Numbered from the stretch's first letter, positions 9,113 to 16,542 are shown. The stretch: DNA of 62,602 bases from Gemmatimonadota bacterium (GCA_028873695.1 JAPPNU010000077.1:1-62602), one strand, 5' to 3'. Notes: a model not told the origin generated them from the sequence alone. A program made the numbers and translations.

Positions 9113-9610
9113 TTGAAGCGTTCCCTCCTGCCCGGTGCGGCGCTGTTCCTCTTCTGTTTCGCCGGATGCGCGTACTATTCGACCTCCGCGACCGGGGGAT
9201 CCGGTTTCCGTTCAGTTGCCATTCCGCTGATGGAAAACGAGAGCCTGGAGCCGGAGATCCAGCTGGCGCTCACCGATAGCCTGATCCAGGCCTTTCTTCA
9301 GGACGCGGCGCTTCGCGTCACCGACGAGGACCGAGCGGACATCGTGCTTCGCGGTACCATCGTGGAGGTGCGGGACGACCCGTTCACCTACCGCGGGCAG
9401 GAGGACCAGTTCCAGATCTCGGTCTTCCTGGACGTCGGCTGCTACGACGTGAAGAACAAGAAGCTGCTGTGGGAAGAGAAGCGCCTGAAGGGATACGGCA
9501 TCTACAGCGCCGCAGGCCAGCGCGAAGAAGCCCGCCAGGAGGGCCTCGGCGCCGCGTTCGAGATCCTGACGCGGGATATCGTGGACAGGACTCAGGTGGG
9601 CGGGTGGTAG
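9113..9610 (+). CDS. lptE: LPS-assembly lipoprotein LptE family
   Basis: This 165-residue lipoprotein has a signal sequence ending in a lipobox (LFLFCFAGC, Cys at about residue 19). The mature part begins YYSTSATGGSGFRSVAIPLM and matches the LptE family of non-proteobacterial diderms. It includes the segment LTDSLIQAFLQD and the strand DIVLRGTIVEVRDDPFTYR. LptE plugs the LptD barrel and helps place lipopolysaccharide in the outer leaflet. The start is TTG with GGAGGA six bases upstream, inside the end of the DUF1844 gene. It is shorter than the E. coli protein but normal for this group. Confidence 0.82.
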   Translation: MKRSLLPGAALFLFCFAGCAYYSTSATGGSGFRSVAIPLMENESLEPEIQLALTDSLIQAFLQDAALRVTDEDRADIVLRGTIVEVRDDPFTYRGQEDQFQISVFLDVGCYDVKNKKLLWEEKRLKGYGIYSAAGQREEARQEGLGAAFEILTRDIVDRTQVGGW

Positions 9611-9640
9611 CGGGAGACCGTCGAGGAAAAAAGCAGGGGA

Positions 9641-9676
9641 ACATGGATGCACAGGATAGGCAGGATAAAGGCGGAA
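9641..9676 (+). repeat. 36 bp dispersed repeat, copy 1
   Basis: This copy reads ACATGGATGCACAGGATAGG and continues CAGGATAAAGGCGGAA. It lies between lptE and hicB. Other copies lie at 10388-10420 (inverted), 11078, 11944, 12298 and 13197. Confidence 0.85.
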
Positions 9677-9734
9677 GAGCAACAAATGCCGCAAGAGACA
9701 CCGTACAAGCAAACCCAAAAAGCGGGAGCTTACG

Positions 9735-9956
9735 ATGACAAGACAGTTGACTGCGATTATCGAACGCGAGGACGACGGCTACGTCGCCCTCTGCCCTGAG
9801 CTGGACGTCGCCAGCCAGGGAACAACCGTATCTGAAGCAAGGGAAAACCTCAAGGAGGCATTGGAATTGTTCCTGGAGACGGCGTCAGATTCGGAGATCA
9901 AGGAGCGCTTGCACGAAGAAGTGTACGTAACCCAGGTAGAGGTTGCCGTTGGTTAG
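9735..9956 (+). CDS. hicB: HicB-family antitoxin
   Basis: This 73-residue antitoxin has the HicB partial RNase H fold, shown by DDGYVALCPELDVASQG and TVSEARENLKEALELFLE. It neutralises HicA and usually represses its own operon, but the C-terminal DNA-binding part is very short here. The start ATG has GGGAG upstream. hicA begins 14 bases before its stop, so translation is coupled. Antitoxin-first order is common in the HicB group that has this short form. A paralogue without a toxin lies at 12106. Confidence 0.88.
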   Translation: MTRQLTAIIEREDDGYVALCPELDVASQGTTVSEARENLKEALELFLETASDSEIKERLHEEVYVTQVEVAVG

Positions 9957-10167
9957 ACTTAGGGTATTGTCGGGTCGTGAAACCTGTGCAATACTGGCGG
10001 GTCACGGATTTGCCGAGGTACGGCGTAGAAGAAGCCATGTCGTTATGCAGAAGGTCACGGCTGAGACTACGATTACCGTCCCGGTTCCAGACCACAAGGA
10101 ACTGCGGAGAGGAACACTCTCGGCAATCATTAGACAGTCAGGGCTACCACGTACACTGTTTGAGTAA
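9943..10167 (+). CDS. hicA: HicA-family mRNA interferase toxin
   Basis: This is a small basic protein of up to 74 residues. It carries the HicA double-stranded-RNA-binding-like core: GHGFAEVRRRRSHVVMQK with the catalytic His in RSH, then ITVPVPDHKELRRGTLSAII and GLPRTLFE. It cleaves mRNA independently of the ribosome until bound by HicB. The open frame begins with TTG at 9943 inside hicB; a later TTG (9949) is also possible. Confidence 0.85.
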   Translation: MPLVRLRVLSGRETCAILAGHGFAEVRRRRSHVVMQKVTAETTITVPVPDHKELRRGTLSAIIRQSGLPRTLFE

Positions 10168-10387
10168 GGCATATACAGGAGCGTGTAAGACGGGACAATG
10201 TACTATGCTGTCCATCTGTGTTTACCGGTTCTGGTTTACCCCGCTATTGTGCTTTTTGTGGCCATTGTTGTTTCTTGTTCGTCTTCATCCTGCGCATCCT
10301 GCCCTGCCATGTCTAGCGGTCCTGGCTTGACCCGTCGTTGCGGTTTTCGTGTATTTCGCATCTTTCGTAGATTCGTCGTCTCTTCGG

Positions 10388-10420
10388 GTCTTATCCTGCT
10401 CATCCTGTCCATCCATGTTT
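10388..10420 (-). repeat. Dispersed repeat, inverted copy
   Basis: This is the reverse complement of the 36 bp family (TTATCCTGCTCATCCTGTCC, then ATCCATGTT). A more degenerate piece (CATCCTGCGCATCCTGCCC) lies at about 10285-10315. The 290-base stretch from hicA to the next gene holds nothing else I can support. Confidence 0.7.
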
Positions 10421-10458
10421 GATGGTGTTGATCTTGGGTATGGGAAGGGGGTCTTACG

Positions 10459-11076
10459 ATGCCGTATATCAATGTTATTTCTCCTGATAGGGCCACCGGC
10501 CTGTTGAAGAAGCTGTATGACGCGGCGCTGAAGCGGGCGGGGCGGATCTGGGGCATCGTTGCCGTCATGAGTCCGAATCCGCCGGCGATGAAGGCTTCGC
10601 TGGATTTCTACGGCACGCTGATGCACGGCCCCTCCCCCCTCAGCCGCGCGCGGCGGGAGATGCTCGCCGTGGTGGTCTCGGCCGCGAACCATTGCGTGTA
10701 CTGAATACGTTCCCACGCCCACGACCTCCGTGCCGAGGTCGCCGGAGAGTTCGACGTCGAGGACGACGAGGAGGCCGACCGGTTCGTGCATCAGTTGGCC
10801 GCGGACTGGCGCAGGGCCGACCTGCCGGCCGCCGACCGTGCGCTGTGCGCCTTCGCGGAGAAGCTCAGCCTGGATCCGCGTAATTCAACTGCCGCGGACA
10901 TCGACAGGCTTCGCGAGCAAGGCTTTGACGACCGCGCCATCCACGACGCGGTCCAGATCATCGGCTTTTTCAACTATATCAACCGCGTGGCCGATGCGCT
11001 TGGCGTCGAACCGGAGTCCTTTACGAAGGCATGGGAAAAACACGAAAACGGCGACGATCAGACGGGCAAGGTATGA
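10459..11076 (+). CDS. AhpD-like peroxidase-related protein; in-frame TGA read as selenocysteine (candidate selenoprotein)
   Basis: Read through one TGA (10702-10704), the frame gives 205 residues matching the carboxymuconolactone decarboxylase/AhpD superfamily, the 'uncharacterized peroxidase-related enzyme' branch. The N-terminal half has MPYINVISPDRATG and LMHGPSPLSRARREMLAVVV. The active site reads SAANHCVY-TGA-IRSHAHDL, where the family has CxYC-x-x-H; TGA falls exactly on the second Cys (position 82; Cys79 precedes it). The C-terminal half continues in the same frame with family landmarks DRALCAFAEKLS, LREQGFDDRAIHDAV and FFNYINRVADALGV. A 7 bp hairpin begins 17 bases after the TGA. Conservation on both sides and the hairpin favour Sec insertion over a nonsense mutation. 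No sel genes lie in the window. Confidence 0.75.
10722..10741 (+). promoter_or_regulatory. Candidate bacterial SECIS element
   Basis: CGACCTC (10722-10728) pairs perfectly with GAGGTCG (10735-10741) around the loop CGTGCC. The loop begins 24 bases after the TGA, and its second base is G. Known bacterial SECIS hairpins lie just downstream of the UGA, with an apical loop roughly 16-37 bases away and a G in the first two loop positions, so geometry and loop both fit. The stem lies inside coding sequence, as it must in bacteria. Confidence 0.6.
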
Positions 11077-11077
11077 A

Positions 11078-11113
11078 ACATGGATGCACAGGATAGGCAG
11101 GATAAAGGCGGAA
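11078..11113 (+). repeat. 36 bp dispersed repeat, copy 2
   Basis: This copy is identical over most of its length to copy 1 (AACATGGATGCACAGGATAG, then GCAGGATAAAGGCGGA). It starts two bases after the stop codon of the AhpD-like gene. Confidence 0.85.
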
Positions 11114-11245
11114 TACCAATAACCCGGAAAGCCGGAACAACCACGTGCGGACCTGACTCAAATGAGAGGAAGGCAGAATGGCGGGGTGGTCGGGAAGGGT
11201 GTGATATCAGGATGGACGACGATAGTTCGTCTTGACAATCAGACA

Positions 11246-11536
11246 TCATTCGTGTGCTACGAGACGCTCGACGCGTATTTCGTCGGCCTTCTGCATGGCC
11301 TGTGCGAGATCGTACGCGGCTTGCATCCGGTACCACGTTTGTGCGCCGCCGCCGAACGCCTTGTCCAGGCGAATCGCCATCTCGGGTGAGATGCCGGCCT
11401 GACCGCTGACGATATCGGACAGGTGTTTTTGGGCGACACCGAGTTTTGGTGCGGCTTCAGCGACACTCAAGCCAAGCGGTTCCAGGCAATCGTAACGCAC
11501 CGAATGTCCAGGATGCGGCGGATTCTTCATCGGCAT
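11246..11536 (-). CDS. higA: HigA-family antitoxin (XRE helix-turn-helix)
   Basis: This 96-residue addiction-module antitoxin shows the HigA opening PPHPGHSVRYDCLEPLGLSV, then the helix-turn-helix AAPKLGVAQKHLSDIVSGQA and GISPEMAIRLDKAFGGGAQT. HigA binds HigB and represses the operon. It follows higB by nine bases; toxin-first order is the norm for higBA. Confidence 0.9.
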   Translation of the reverse strand: MPMKNPPHPGHSVRYDCLEPLGLSVAEAAPKLGVAQKHLSDIVSGQAGISPEMAIRLDKAFGGGAQTWYRMQAAYDLAQAMQKADEIRVERLVAHE

Positions 11537-11545
11537 ATTGACTCC

Positions 11546-11824
11546 TTAGTGATAGTCATCCAAATCAACGTGACAGACATCCTCACCGTCAAACCCGAAA
11601 ATGACGCGCCAACTGTCCGACACACTGACTGCCCAGTAACCAGCACGATCACCTCTCAGCGGATGAAGCCGCAAGCCAGGCAGGTTCATGTCTCCCGGCA
11701 CCGTCGCCTCGTCGAGACGGGCAAGGATTCGTTCGAGTTTGGCAGCAAATACAGGTTGAACATATCGCCGGTTTCCTTCTTCATAGAGCTCCTTCAGACC
11801 CTTGTGGCGGAAACTGACGATCAT
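11546..11824 (-). CDS. higB: HigB-family toxin (RelE fold)
   Basis: This 92-residue RelE-superfamily ribosome-dependent mRNA endonuclease has MIVSFRHKGLKELYEEGN, a central RILARLDEATVPGDMNLPG, and the C-terminal core DSWRVIFGFDGEDVCHVDLD with the conserved WRVIF strand and a final His-like ending DDYH. Its size is normal for HigB. It is co-transcribed with higA from a candidate promoter just upstream. Confidence 0.9.
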   Translation of the reverse strand: MIVSFRHKGLKELYEEGNRRYVQPVFAAKLERILARLDEATVPGDMNLPGLRLHPLRGDRAGYWAVSVSDSWRVIFGFDGEDVCHVDLDDYH

Positions 11825-11830
11825 AGCTCA

Positions 11831-11858
11831 AATATAAGGATTCTCGGTGCGGAATCAA
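11831..11858 (-). promoter_or_regulatory. Candidate promoter of higBA
   Basis: On the minus strand TTGATT and TATATT are separated by 16 bases. The -10 box ends only six bases before the higB ATG, so the transcript would have a very short leader or be leaderless. Confidence 0.4.
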
Positions 11859-11943
11859 GATCCCACGTGCTTCACTGCCTCGCCAGATGTAAGATTGAGG
11901 GTCTATTCCTGCCACTGTTCTCTGTAGACCCGAAAATAGCACG

Positions 11944-11979
11944 AAACATGGATCCACAGGACAGAAAGGATAAAACCGG
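11944..11979 (+). repeat. 36 bp dispersed repeat, diverged copy 3
   Basis: It reads AAACATGGATCCACAGGACA then GAAAGGATAAAACCGG, a diverged member of the family at 9641. The surrounding stretch 11860-12105 has no gene I can support. Confidence 0.7.
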
Positions 11980-12105
11980 GAACCCACCGCACGTATAATC
12001 ATATATAATACAGAAATCGCTCGAATCGTAGGTAGGCCGGGATGCTTCTCCTTCATGCAGTTGAATCCATGTTAATTCATCGAGTCGGGATTGCGTGAGT
12101 TGGTG

Positions 12106-12333
12106 ATGAGCAGGCAGTTGACGGCAGTTATCGAGCGCGTGGGCGATGGGTACGTCGCGCTCTGCCCCGAGCTGGATATCGCGAGCCAGGGAAAGACCGT
12201 AGCCGAATCAAGGGTAAACCTGAAGAAGGAACTGGCGTCGTTTCTGGATACGGCATCGGTTGACGAAATCAGGATTCGGTTGCGCGAAAAGAATGGTAAC
12301 ATGGATGCACAGGATAGGCAGGATAAAGGCTGA
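12106..12333 (+). CDS. Orphan HicB-like antitoxin whose 3' end runs into a dispersed repeat
   Basis: The first ~60 residues parallel the HicB at 9735 closely: SRQLTAVIERVGDGYVALCP and SQGKTVAESRVNLKKELASF. The frame then enters repeat copy 4 and ends NGNMDAQDRQDKG, residues read from the repeat itself. In the first locus the equivalent point is followed by the hicB end and hicA; here no HicA-like sequence follows. The simplest reading is a former hicBA locus that lost its toxin in a rearrangement joining hicB to the repeat. Whether the truncated protein still works as an antitoxin cannot be seen. Confidence 0.75.
   Translation: MSRQLTAVIERVGDGYVALCPELDIASQGKTVAESRVNLKKELASFLDTASVDEIRIRLREKNGNMDAQDRQDKG
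12298..12333 (+). repeat. 36 bp dispersed repeat, copy 4
   Basis: It is nearly identical to copies 1 and 2, but AAAGGC is followed by TGA, which stops the orphan hicB frame. Confidence 0.85.
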
Positions 12334-12462
12334 GAACTATCCGTCGAACAGATCTCAAGCGCCTCAAGTCCATTCTTCCCTGCATTTGCGTGAATCCCGG
12401 GAAATCGTAGTTCAATTACATTAGAATCCTGTTCATCCTGTCAGCCAAATTGGGTTGAGTTG

Positions 12463-12515
12463 TTGACAGGATTTTTGTTTTTGCGTATAATGACTATAGT
12501 TATGACCATAGTCAT
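12463..12515 (+). promoter_or_regulatory. Consensus promoter and operator palindrome of phd-vapC
   Basis: TTGACA (12463-12468) and TATAAT (12486-12491) are both perfect consensus boxes with an optimal 17-base spacer. Starting at the last A of the -10 box is an imperfect palindrome, 12490-12515: ATGACTATAGTTA faces TGACCATAGTCAT, 11 of 13 positions symmetrical. This position suits repression of the operon by the antitoxin-toxin complex. Confidence 0.75.
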
Positions 12516-12537
12516 TTAGATCAACCGAGGAGAAACC

Positions 12538-12768
12538 GTGCAATCCATCTCGAAGAGCAAGTTGAAAGCCAATATGCTTCGTATCTTTCGGGAACTCGAA
12601 GACTCCGGCGGAGAACTGATCGTTACGGATCGCGGTCGGCCGGTCCTGCGCATCCAACCTGTATCCGGGAAGAAAAGCGTGGAAGACGTCTTCGGCGCCA
12701 TACGGGCCGGTGTGATCTATTACGATGACATCGATCTGCCAACCATCGACGAATGGACGGAGGCGTAA
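12538..12768 (+). CDS. Phd/YefM-family antitoxin
   Basis: This 76-residue antitoxin begins QSISKSKLKANMLRIFRELE and continues with the typical LIVTDRGRPVLRIQPV, a Phd/YefM DNA-binding fold. The acidic C-terminal tail ending IDEWTEA would wrap the toxin. The start is GTG, with GAGGAG seven bases upstream. Its stop TAA overlaps the ATG of vapC by one base (TAATG), so the pair is translationally coupled. A consensus promoter and palindrome precede it. Confidence 0.88.
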   Translation: MQSISKSKLKANMLRIFRELEDSGGELIVTDRGRPVLRIQPVSGKKSVEDVFGAIRAGVIYYDDIDLPTIDEWTEA

Positions 12769-13148
12769 TGGTCCTGCTGGATACTTCGGCCCTCGTGTTC
12801 TGGGCGCTGGACCGCAATCGGCTGTCCGCGGCGGCGGCGCAGGCCATCTCCAACGCCGACAGGATTGCCCTGAGCGCCGTCTCCATATGGGAAATCGGCA
12901 TTAAAGTAAATAAAAAACAATTGTTTATCCCATTGACCGTTCGTGAATTCGCTCGCAGGCTGGAGCAAGTCGACCGCATCGAAATCCTCCCAGTATGCGT
13001 CCCAACGTGGATCAGGTCCCTCGAACTCGACTGGGACCATCGCGATCCTGCCGATCGCACCATCATCGCAACCGCCAGCCTGAACGCCTGCCCCATCGTC
13101 ACATCCGATTCAAGAATCCAGGCCTTCTATCCGCAGACGATCTGGTAG
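12768..13148 (+). CDS. vapC: VapC-family PIN-domain toxin
   Basis: This 126-residue PIN-domain ribonuclease shows acidic active-site residues in order: Asp in LLDTSALVFWALD, Glu in SAVSIWEIGIKV, and Asp residues in WDHRDPADRTIIATA. The closing strand is PIVTSDSRIQAF. VapC toxins cleave tRNA or rRNA. Phd/YefM antitoxins are a common partner of this PIN clade. Confidence 0.9.
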   Translation: MVLLDTSALVFWALDRNRLSAAAAQAISNADRIALSAVSIWEIGIKVNKKQLFIPLTVREFARRLEQVDRIEILPVCVPTWIRSLELDWDHRDPADRTIIATASLNACPIVTSDSRIQAFYPQTIW

Positions 13149-13196
13149 TCCAGGATTGATGACACCCCCTGCCCCCCTACCAAGGGCAAAATCCAA

Positions 13197-13235
13197 ACAT
13201 ACATGGATGAACAGGATGGGCAGGATAAAGGCGGA
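13197..13235 (+). repeat. 36 bp dispersed repeat, copy 5
   Basis: It reads ACATGGATGAACAGGATGGG then CAGGATAAAGGCGG. Diverged inverted pieces (AATCCTGTTTAATCCTG and AATCCTGCTAATCCTGG) lie at about 13436-13472. The remainder of 13149-13521 shows only a weak CTCCCCC/GGGGGAG inverted repeat near 13292 and no gene. Confidence 0.75.
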
Positions 13236-13521
13236 AAACCATAGGTGCGCGACGAGCAGACTGGGCAATGAATCCTACGAAACAGTGTTAGGCTCCCCCC
13301 ACCGCGTCAAGGGGGAGTGACGCTGATGTGCTGCTTAGCGGGCCTGGGCGGGTGACACACGGTGCCGTCATCGCCCACGATGACTCACGTCGCGTACCGG
13401 ATTTCAATCGGTCTCCCTGTGTCCGAATCTGCCTAAATCCTGTTTAATCCTGATCCAATCCTGCTAATCCTGGTCGGTTTTGGGTTTGTCCATCCCTATC
13501 CATCACGGTATATTGGGAAGG

Positions 13522-13983
13522 ATGACGACTCGGGATTTCACCGCAACCACGTTCGTCGTTCAGGACGGCCGGACGCTGTTGCTGTTTCACAAGCGGCTCA
13601 GGCTGTGGCTTCCGCCGGGCGGACATATCGACGAGGACGAACTGCCGTGCGACGCGGCCGTCCGCGAGGTCCGGGAGGAGTGCGGTCTGGAGGTGGACCT
13701 GCTGTCGCCCCGCTACCGCATGGGCACGGTGGACGTGCTGAGCCGCCCCGAGTGCATTCTCCTGGAACAGATTTCAGACGATCACCAGCATATAGACCTG
13801 ATCTATTTCGCGCGGGTGACGGGCGGCAGTCTCAAGGTGGCGGTCTCCGAGGCGGAGGGATACCGGTGGTGCGGTCCCACTGACCTGGAGGACGATACGA
13901 TCGCGGAAGACATCCAGCGCCTGGGGAAAATGGCGATCGAAGCCGTGGCAAGCCGCGATGCGAGCGCGGGAACCAGCGCATAG
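13522..13983 (+). CDS. NUDIX hydrolase
   Basis: The 153 residues contain a complete Nudix box: GGHIDEDELPCDAAVREVRE followed by ECGLEV, with the REVREECG metal-binding helix. These enzymes hydrolyse nucleoside diphosphates linked to other groups; the substrate cannot be told. ATG 13522 is chosen because GGAAGG precedes it; 14 in-frame codons upstream have no support. The N-terminal motif FVVQDGRTLLLFHKRLRLWL is typical of small stand-alone Nudix proteins. Confidence 0.9.
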   Translation: MTTRDFTATTFVVQDGRTLLLFHKRLRLWLPPGGHIDEDELPCDAAVREVREECGLEVDLLSPRYRMGTVDVLSRPECILLEQISDDHQHIDLIYFARVTGGSLKVAVSEAEGYRWCGPTDLEDDTIAEDIQRLGKMAIEAVASRDASAGTSA

Positions 13984-14244
13984 GCCCCGAGCCGTTCCCT
14001 GAGCTTGTCGAAGGGTCGAAGGGTCGGCGAAGGGCTGTCAATTGACTTGGAAGCGAAAGTGGAACGCGGGCATTTCGACATTTCGACACGCTCAATGCAA
14101 GCATGCTCAATGACCACGTTTCGACCTGCGTAGTGAGACGGGACACCTGATCCTGGCGATGTGTGATCGTTGGACGTCTGGCTATCAGGACCACCCGATT
14201 GCACACGTTAATTCGACTTAGCCGAAGTGATTGAAAGGACCGAC
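13984..14244. repeat. Spacer with CTTGTCGAAGGG / TTCGACAAGC-type repeat
   Basis: CCTGAGCTTGTCGAAGGGTC (about 13999) and a diverged opposite-strand partner TTTCGACACGCTCAATG (about 14082) form a loose inverted repeat of a phrase common in many bacterial genomes. No gene is visible between the Nudix gene and cysK. Confidence 0.5.
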
Positions 14245-15192
14245 ATGCCGGCGGCCAACGCGGTGGCGGACGATATCCTGGAACTGATCGGCGACACGCC
14301 CATGGTCCGGTTGAACCGGATGGCGGAACCGGGCATGGCCGAGGTGGTCGTGAAGATCGAGGCCTCCAACCCCGTGGCCTCGGTGAAGGACCGGATCGCA
14401 TTCGCCATGATCGACGCGGCTGAGCGTGACGGCAGCCTGAAACCGGGCATGACCGTCGTGGAACCCACCAGCGGGAATACGGGCATCGGCCTGGCGCTGG
14501 TGGCCTCGGCGAAGGGGTATCGCCTGGTACTGACCATGCCGGACTCCATGAGCCGTGAGAGGCGGGACCTCCTGCAGAGCTTCGGGGCCGAGGTGGTGCT
14601 GACGCCGGGCGCGGAGGACATGCAGGGCGCCGTGGACGAGGCGATGCGCATCGCGCGGGAAGCCCCCGGCGACACGTTCATGCCGCAGCAGTTCGCCAAT
14701 CCTGCCAATCCCGAGGTGCACCGGCGCACAACCGCGCGTGAGATCCTGGACGCGGTGGAGGGGCGGCTGGACGCGTTCGTGGCCGGCGTGGGCACCGGCG
14801 GCACCATCACCGGCGTGGGCGAGGTCCTGAAGGCGGAGTTTCCGGGTCTGCTCGTGGTGGCGGTTGAACCCCAACGCTCCAACGTGCTGTCCGGCGGCGC
14901 GCCGGGGCTTCACGACATCCAGGGCATCGGCGCGGGATTCGTCCCCGAGGTGTTGAACCGCGAAATCTATGATCGTGTGATCTGCGCCACCGAAGCCGAC
15001 GCTTTCGAGACCGCCGGGCGCCTTGCCGCCGAGGAGGGCATCCTGAGCGGTATCTCTGCCGGTGCGAACGTCTGGGCCGCGCTGCGGGTGGCGGAGGAGT
15101 TGGGTGAAGGCCGGCGCGTGGCCACGGTGATCTGTGATTCAGCGGAACGGTATTTCAGCGTACCGGGGTTTATGGATCACGAGAAAGCGTAA
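14245..15192 (+). CDS. cysK: Cysteine synthase (O-acetylserine sulfhydrylase)
   Basis: This 315-residue PLP enzyme of fold type II makes cysteine from O-acetylserine and sulfide. Lys48 in NPVASVKDR forms the Schiff base. The substrate loop is PTSGNTGIGLALV, and the PLP-phosphate loop is GVGTGGTITGVGEVLK. The C-terminal GISAGANVWAALRV is standard for CysK. ATG 14245 has AAAGGA seven bases upstream. The gene stands alone. Confidence 0.93.
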   Translation: MPAANAVADDILELIGDTPMVRLNRMAEPGMAEVVVKIEASNPVASVKDRIAFAMIDAAERDGSLKPGMTVVEPTSGNTGIGLALVASAKGYRLVLTMPDSMSRERRDLLQSFGAEVVLTPGAEDMQGAVDEAMRIAREAPGDTFMPQQFANPANPEVHRRTTAREILDAVEGRLDAFVAGVGTGGTITGVGEVLKAEFPGLLVVAVEPQRSNVLSGGAPGLHDIQGIGAGFVPEVLNREIYDRVICATEADAFETAGRLAAEEGILSGISAGANVWAALRVAEELGEGRRVATVICDSAERYFSVPGFMDHEKA

Positions 15193-15318
15193 ACGACGGC
15201 GCCGGAGACGGGCTGAGTTCTTGTTTATCCGGGTGCCGGGTGAATTCGTTTCTGCGAACTATTTTGATTTGTGACAAGACTTGCCGGGTGCCCCTGACCC
15301 CGGTGAAGGGAGGCAAGA

Positions 15319-16467
15319 ATGCCCAGAGAACCCGATCCCTCCTGGCGCGATGGCATGCGCAGCCTGCATCCCGATGAGTTCGGGAGTCTGTGCGACCTGA
15401 TCCACACGGTATTCCGACCCGGTCTGGCGGATGAATACCCTCACTTCTACACCCCGGCGCACGCCGGCGAAATGCGGGTGGTGGTGGTGGACGGACGGGT
15501 CGTGTCTCACATCGGCGCGCTCCGGCGGAACGCGTCCATCTTCGGTTGCACGGTGCGCGCGTCGTCCCTGGGCGGGGTGGCCACGTACGAGGAATACCGC
15601 GGTAACGGGTACGCGACGGCCCTGTTCGAGGACACGATGCGCGTCTGCGGGGAGGACGGGGTGGACTTCATGCTTGTTTCCGGCTATCGCAAGATGTACC
15701 ACCGGTACGGCTGCCGGTACGTCGGCCGCGACTGGAATTTTACCATATCGTCGGAACGGGCCGATGATTTCGACGACGCCGGCGTGGAACTGGTGGCGGC
15801 CTCCCTCGACGATGTACCCGCGATGGCCTCGGTATATAGAGACGAGCCCGTGCGGTGGATGCGACCCCCTTCCGACTATGCCCACGCGTTCAACGGGTTT
15901 GTAATGAACCGGCCCGCGCTGGTGTTCAAAGTGTGTGAAGCCGGGATGATGCGGGGTTATATGATCGTGCAGGAACCCCGCGAGGGGGACGACAGGTTAC
16001 CGGTTCAGGAGGCGGCGGGAGACCGGCGGTGTCTGACCGGAGCGCTTGGAAAACTCGTCCGGGAACTGGACCTCCAGGCGCTCGGCGTCCACGTCATGGG
16101 CTGCGACAGGCGGTTCCGGGACTGCCTTCAGGCCAGAGGACTCACCGGCGCGCCCGCCAATTCGTCAGGGACGGTCACACTGATCAACTTTGAGCAGTTC
16201 ATGGAGCGGATGCGGCCCTATTTCGCCGAAGTGATCGGAGAAACGGAGGCGAAGAGCCTGGTCTTCAGGCAGCAGGGGGATGAGATGATCTTCTCCTATG
16301 GAGGCGACCGGGTGGTGGCGCCGGACCAGGGGGCGGCGGTTCAGTTGATCTTCGGCACGCTGGAGGGCGACGAGGAGGCCCTGCTGAAATCCGGTTGCAG
16401 GGCAAGCGAGGTCCTGGCGGAGGTGTTCCCGATTCCCGCGCTGTGGTACGGGGTAAACTATCTGTAG
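15319..16467 (+). CDS. GNAT family N-acetyltransferase (two-domain)
   Basis: This 382-residue protein has an N-terminal GNAT domain. The acetyl-CoA-binding core is at about residues 85-130: SLGGVATYEEYRGNGYATAL, followed by a Tyr-rich KMYHRYGCRYVG. The C-terminal half (from about residue 180) probably contains a second degenerate GNAT domain and an SCP2-like end, as in Eis-like acetyltransferases. The substrate is unknown. The ribosome-binding site GGGAGG lies six bases before the ATG. It converges on the PhyH gene with a strong hairpin between them. Confidence 0.75.
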   Translation: MPREPDPSWRDGMRSLHPDEFGSLCDLIHTVFRPGLADEYPHFYTPAHAGEMRVVVVDGRVVSHIGALRRNASIFGCTVRASSLGGVATYEEYRGNGYATALFEDTMRVCGEDGVDFMLVSGYRKMYHRYGCRYVGRDWNFTISSERADDFDDAGVELVAASLDDVPAMASVYRDEPVRWMRPPSDYAHAFNGFVMNRPALVFKVCEAGMMRGYMIVQEPREGDDRLPVQEAAGDRRCLTGALGKLVRELDLQALGVHVMGCDRRFRDCLQARGLTGAPANSSGTVTLINFEQFMERMRPYFAEVIGETEAKSLVFRQQGDEMIFSYGGDRVVAPDQGAAVQLIFGTLEGDEEALLKSGCRASEVLAEVFPIPALWYGVNYL

Positions 16468-16510
16468 AATGACAGCCGGCGGGAGGACTCCGGCGCCGTT
16501 CGCCAACGTT

Positions 16511-16542
16511 ATGGGCCCCGGTCTGACAGGACCGGGGCCCAT
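16511..16542. terminator. Hairpin between convergent genes
   Basis: A perfect 13 bp stem (ATGGGCCCCGGTC / GACCGGGGCCCAT) closes a six-base loop TGACAG. It lies between the converging GNAT and PhyH genes and could end transcription from both sides, though only a short T run follows. Confidence 0.6.

Noticed and set aside
10198..10422. Small hydrophobic protein of 74 codons after hicA
   Set aside because: Its sequence is low complexity and its 3' half is the inverted dispersed repeat; no ribosome-binding site.
10702..10704. Plain nonsense mutation making the AhpD-like gene a pseudogene
   Set aside because: Less likely because the TGA replaces exactly the redox Cys, the rest is intact and a SECIS-like hairpin follows; it remains the main alternative.
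9641..13235. Repeats that might be a CRISPR array
   Set aside because: Spacing is irregular (hundreds of bases), copies are in both orientations and genes lie between them; no cas genes are present.
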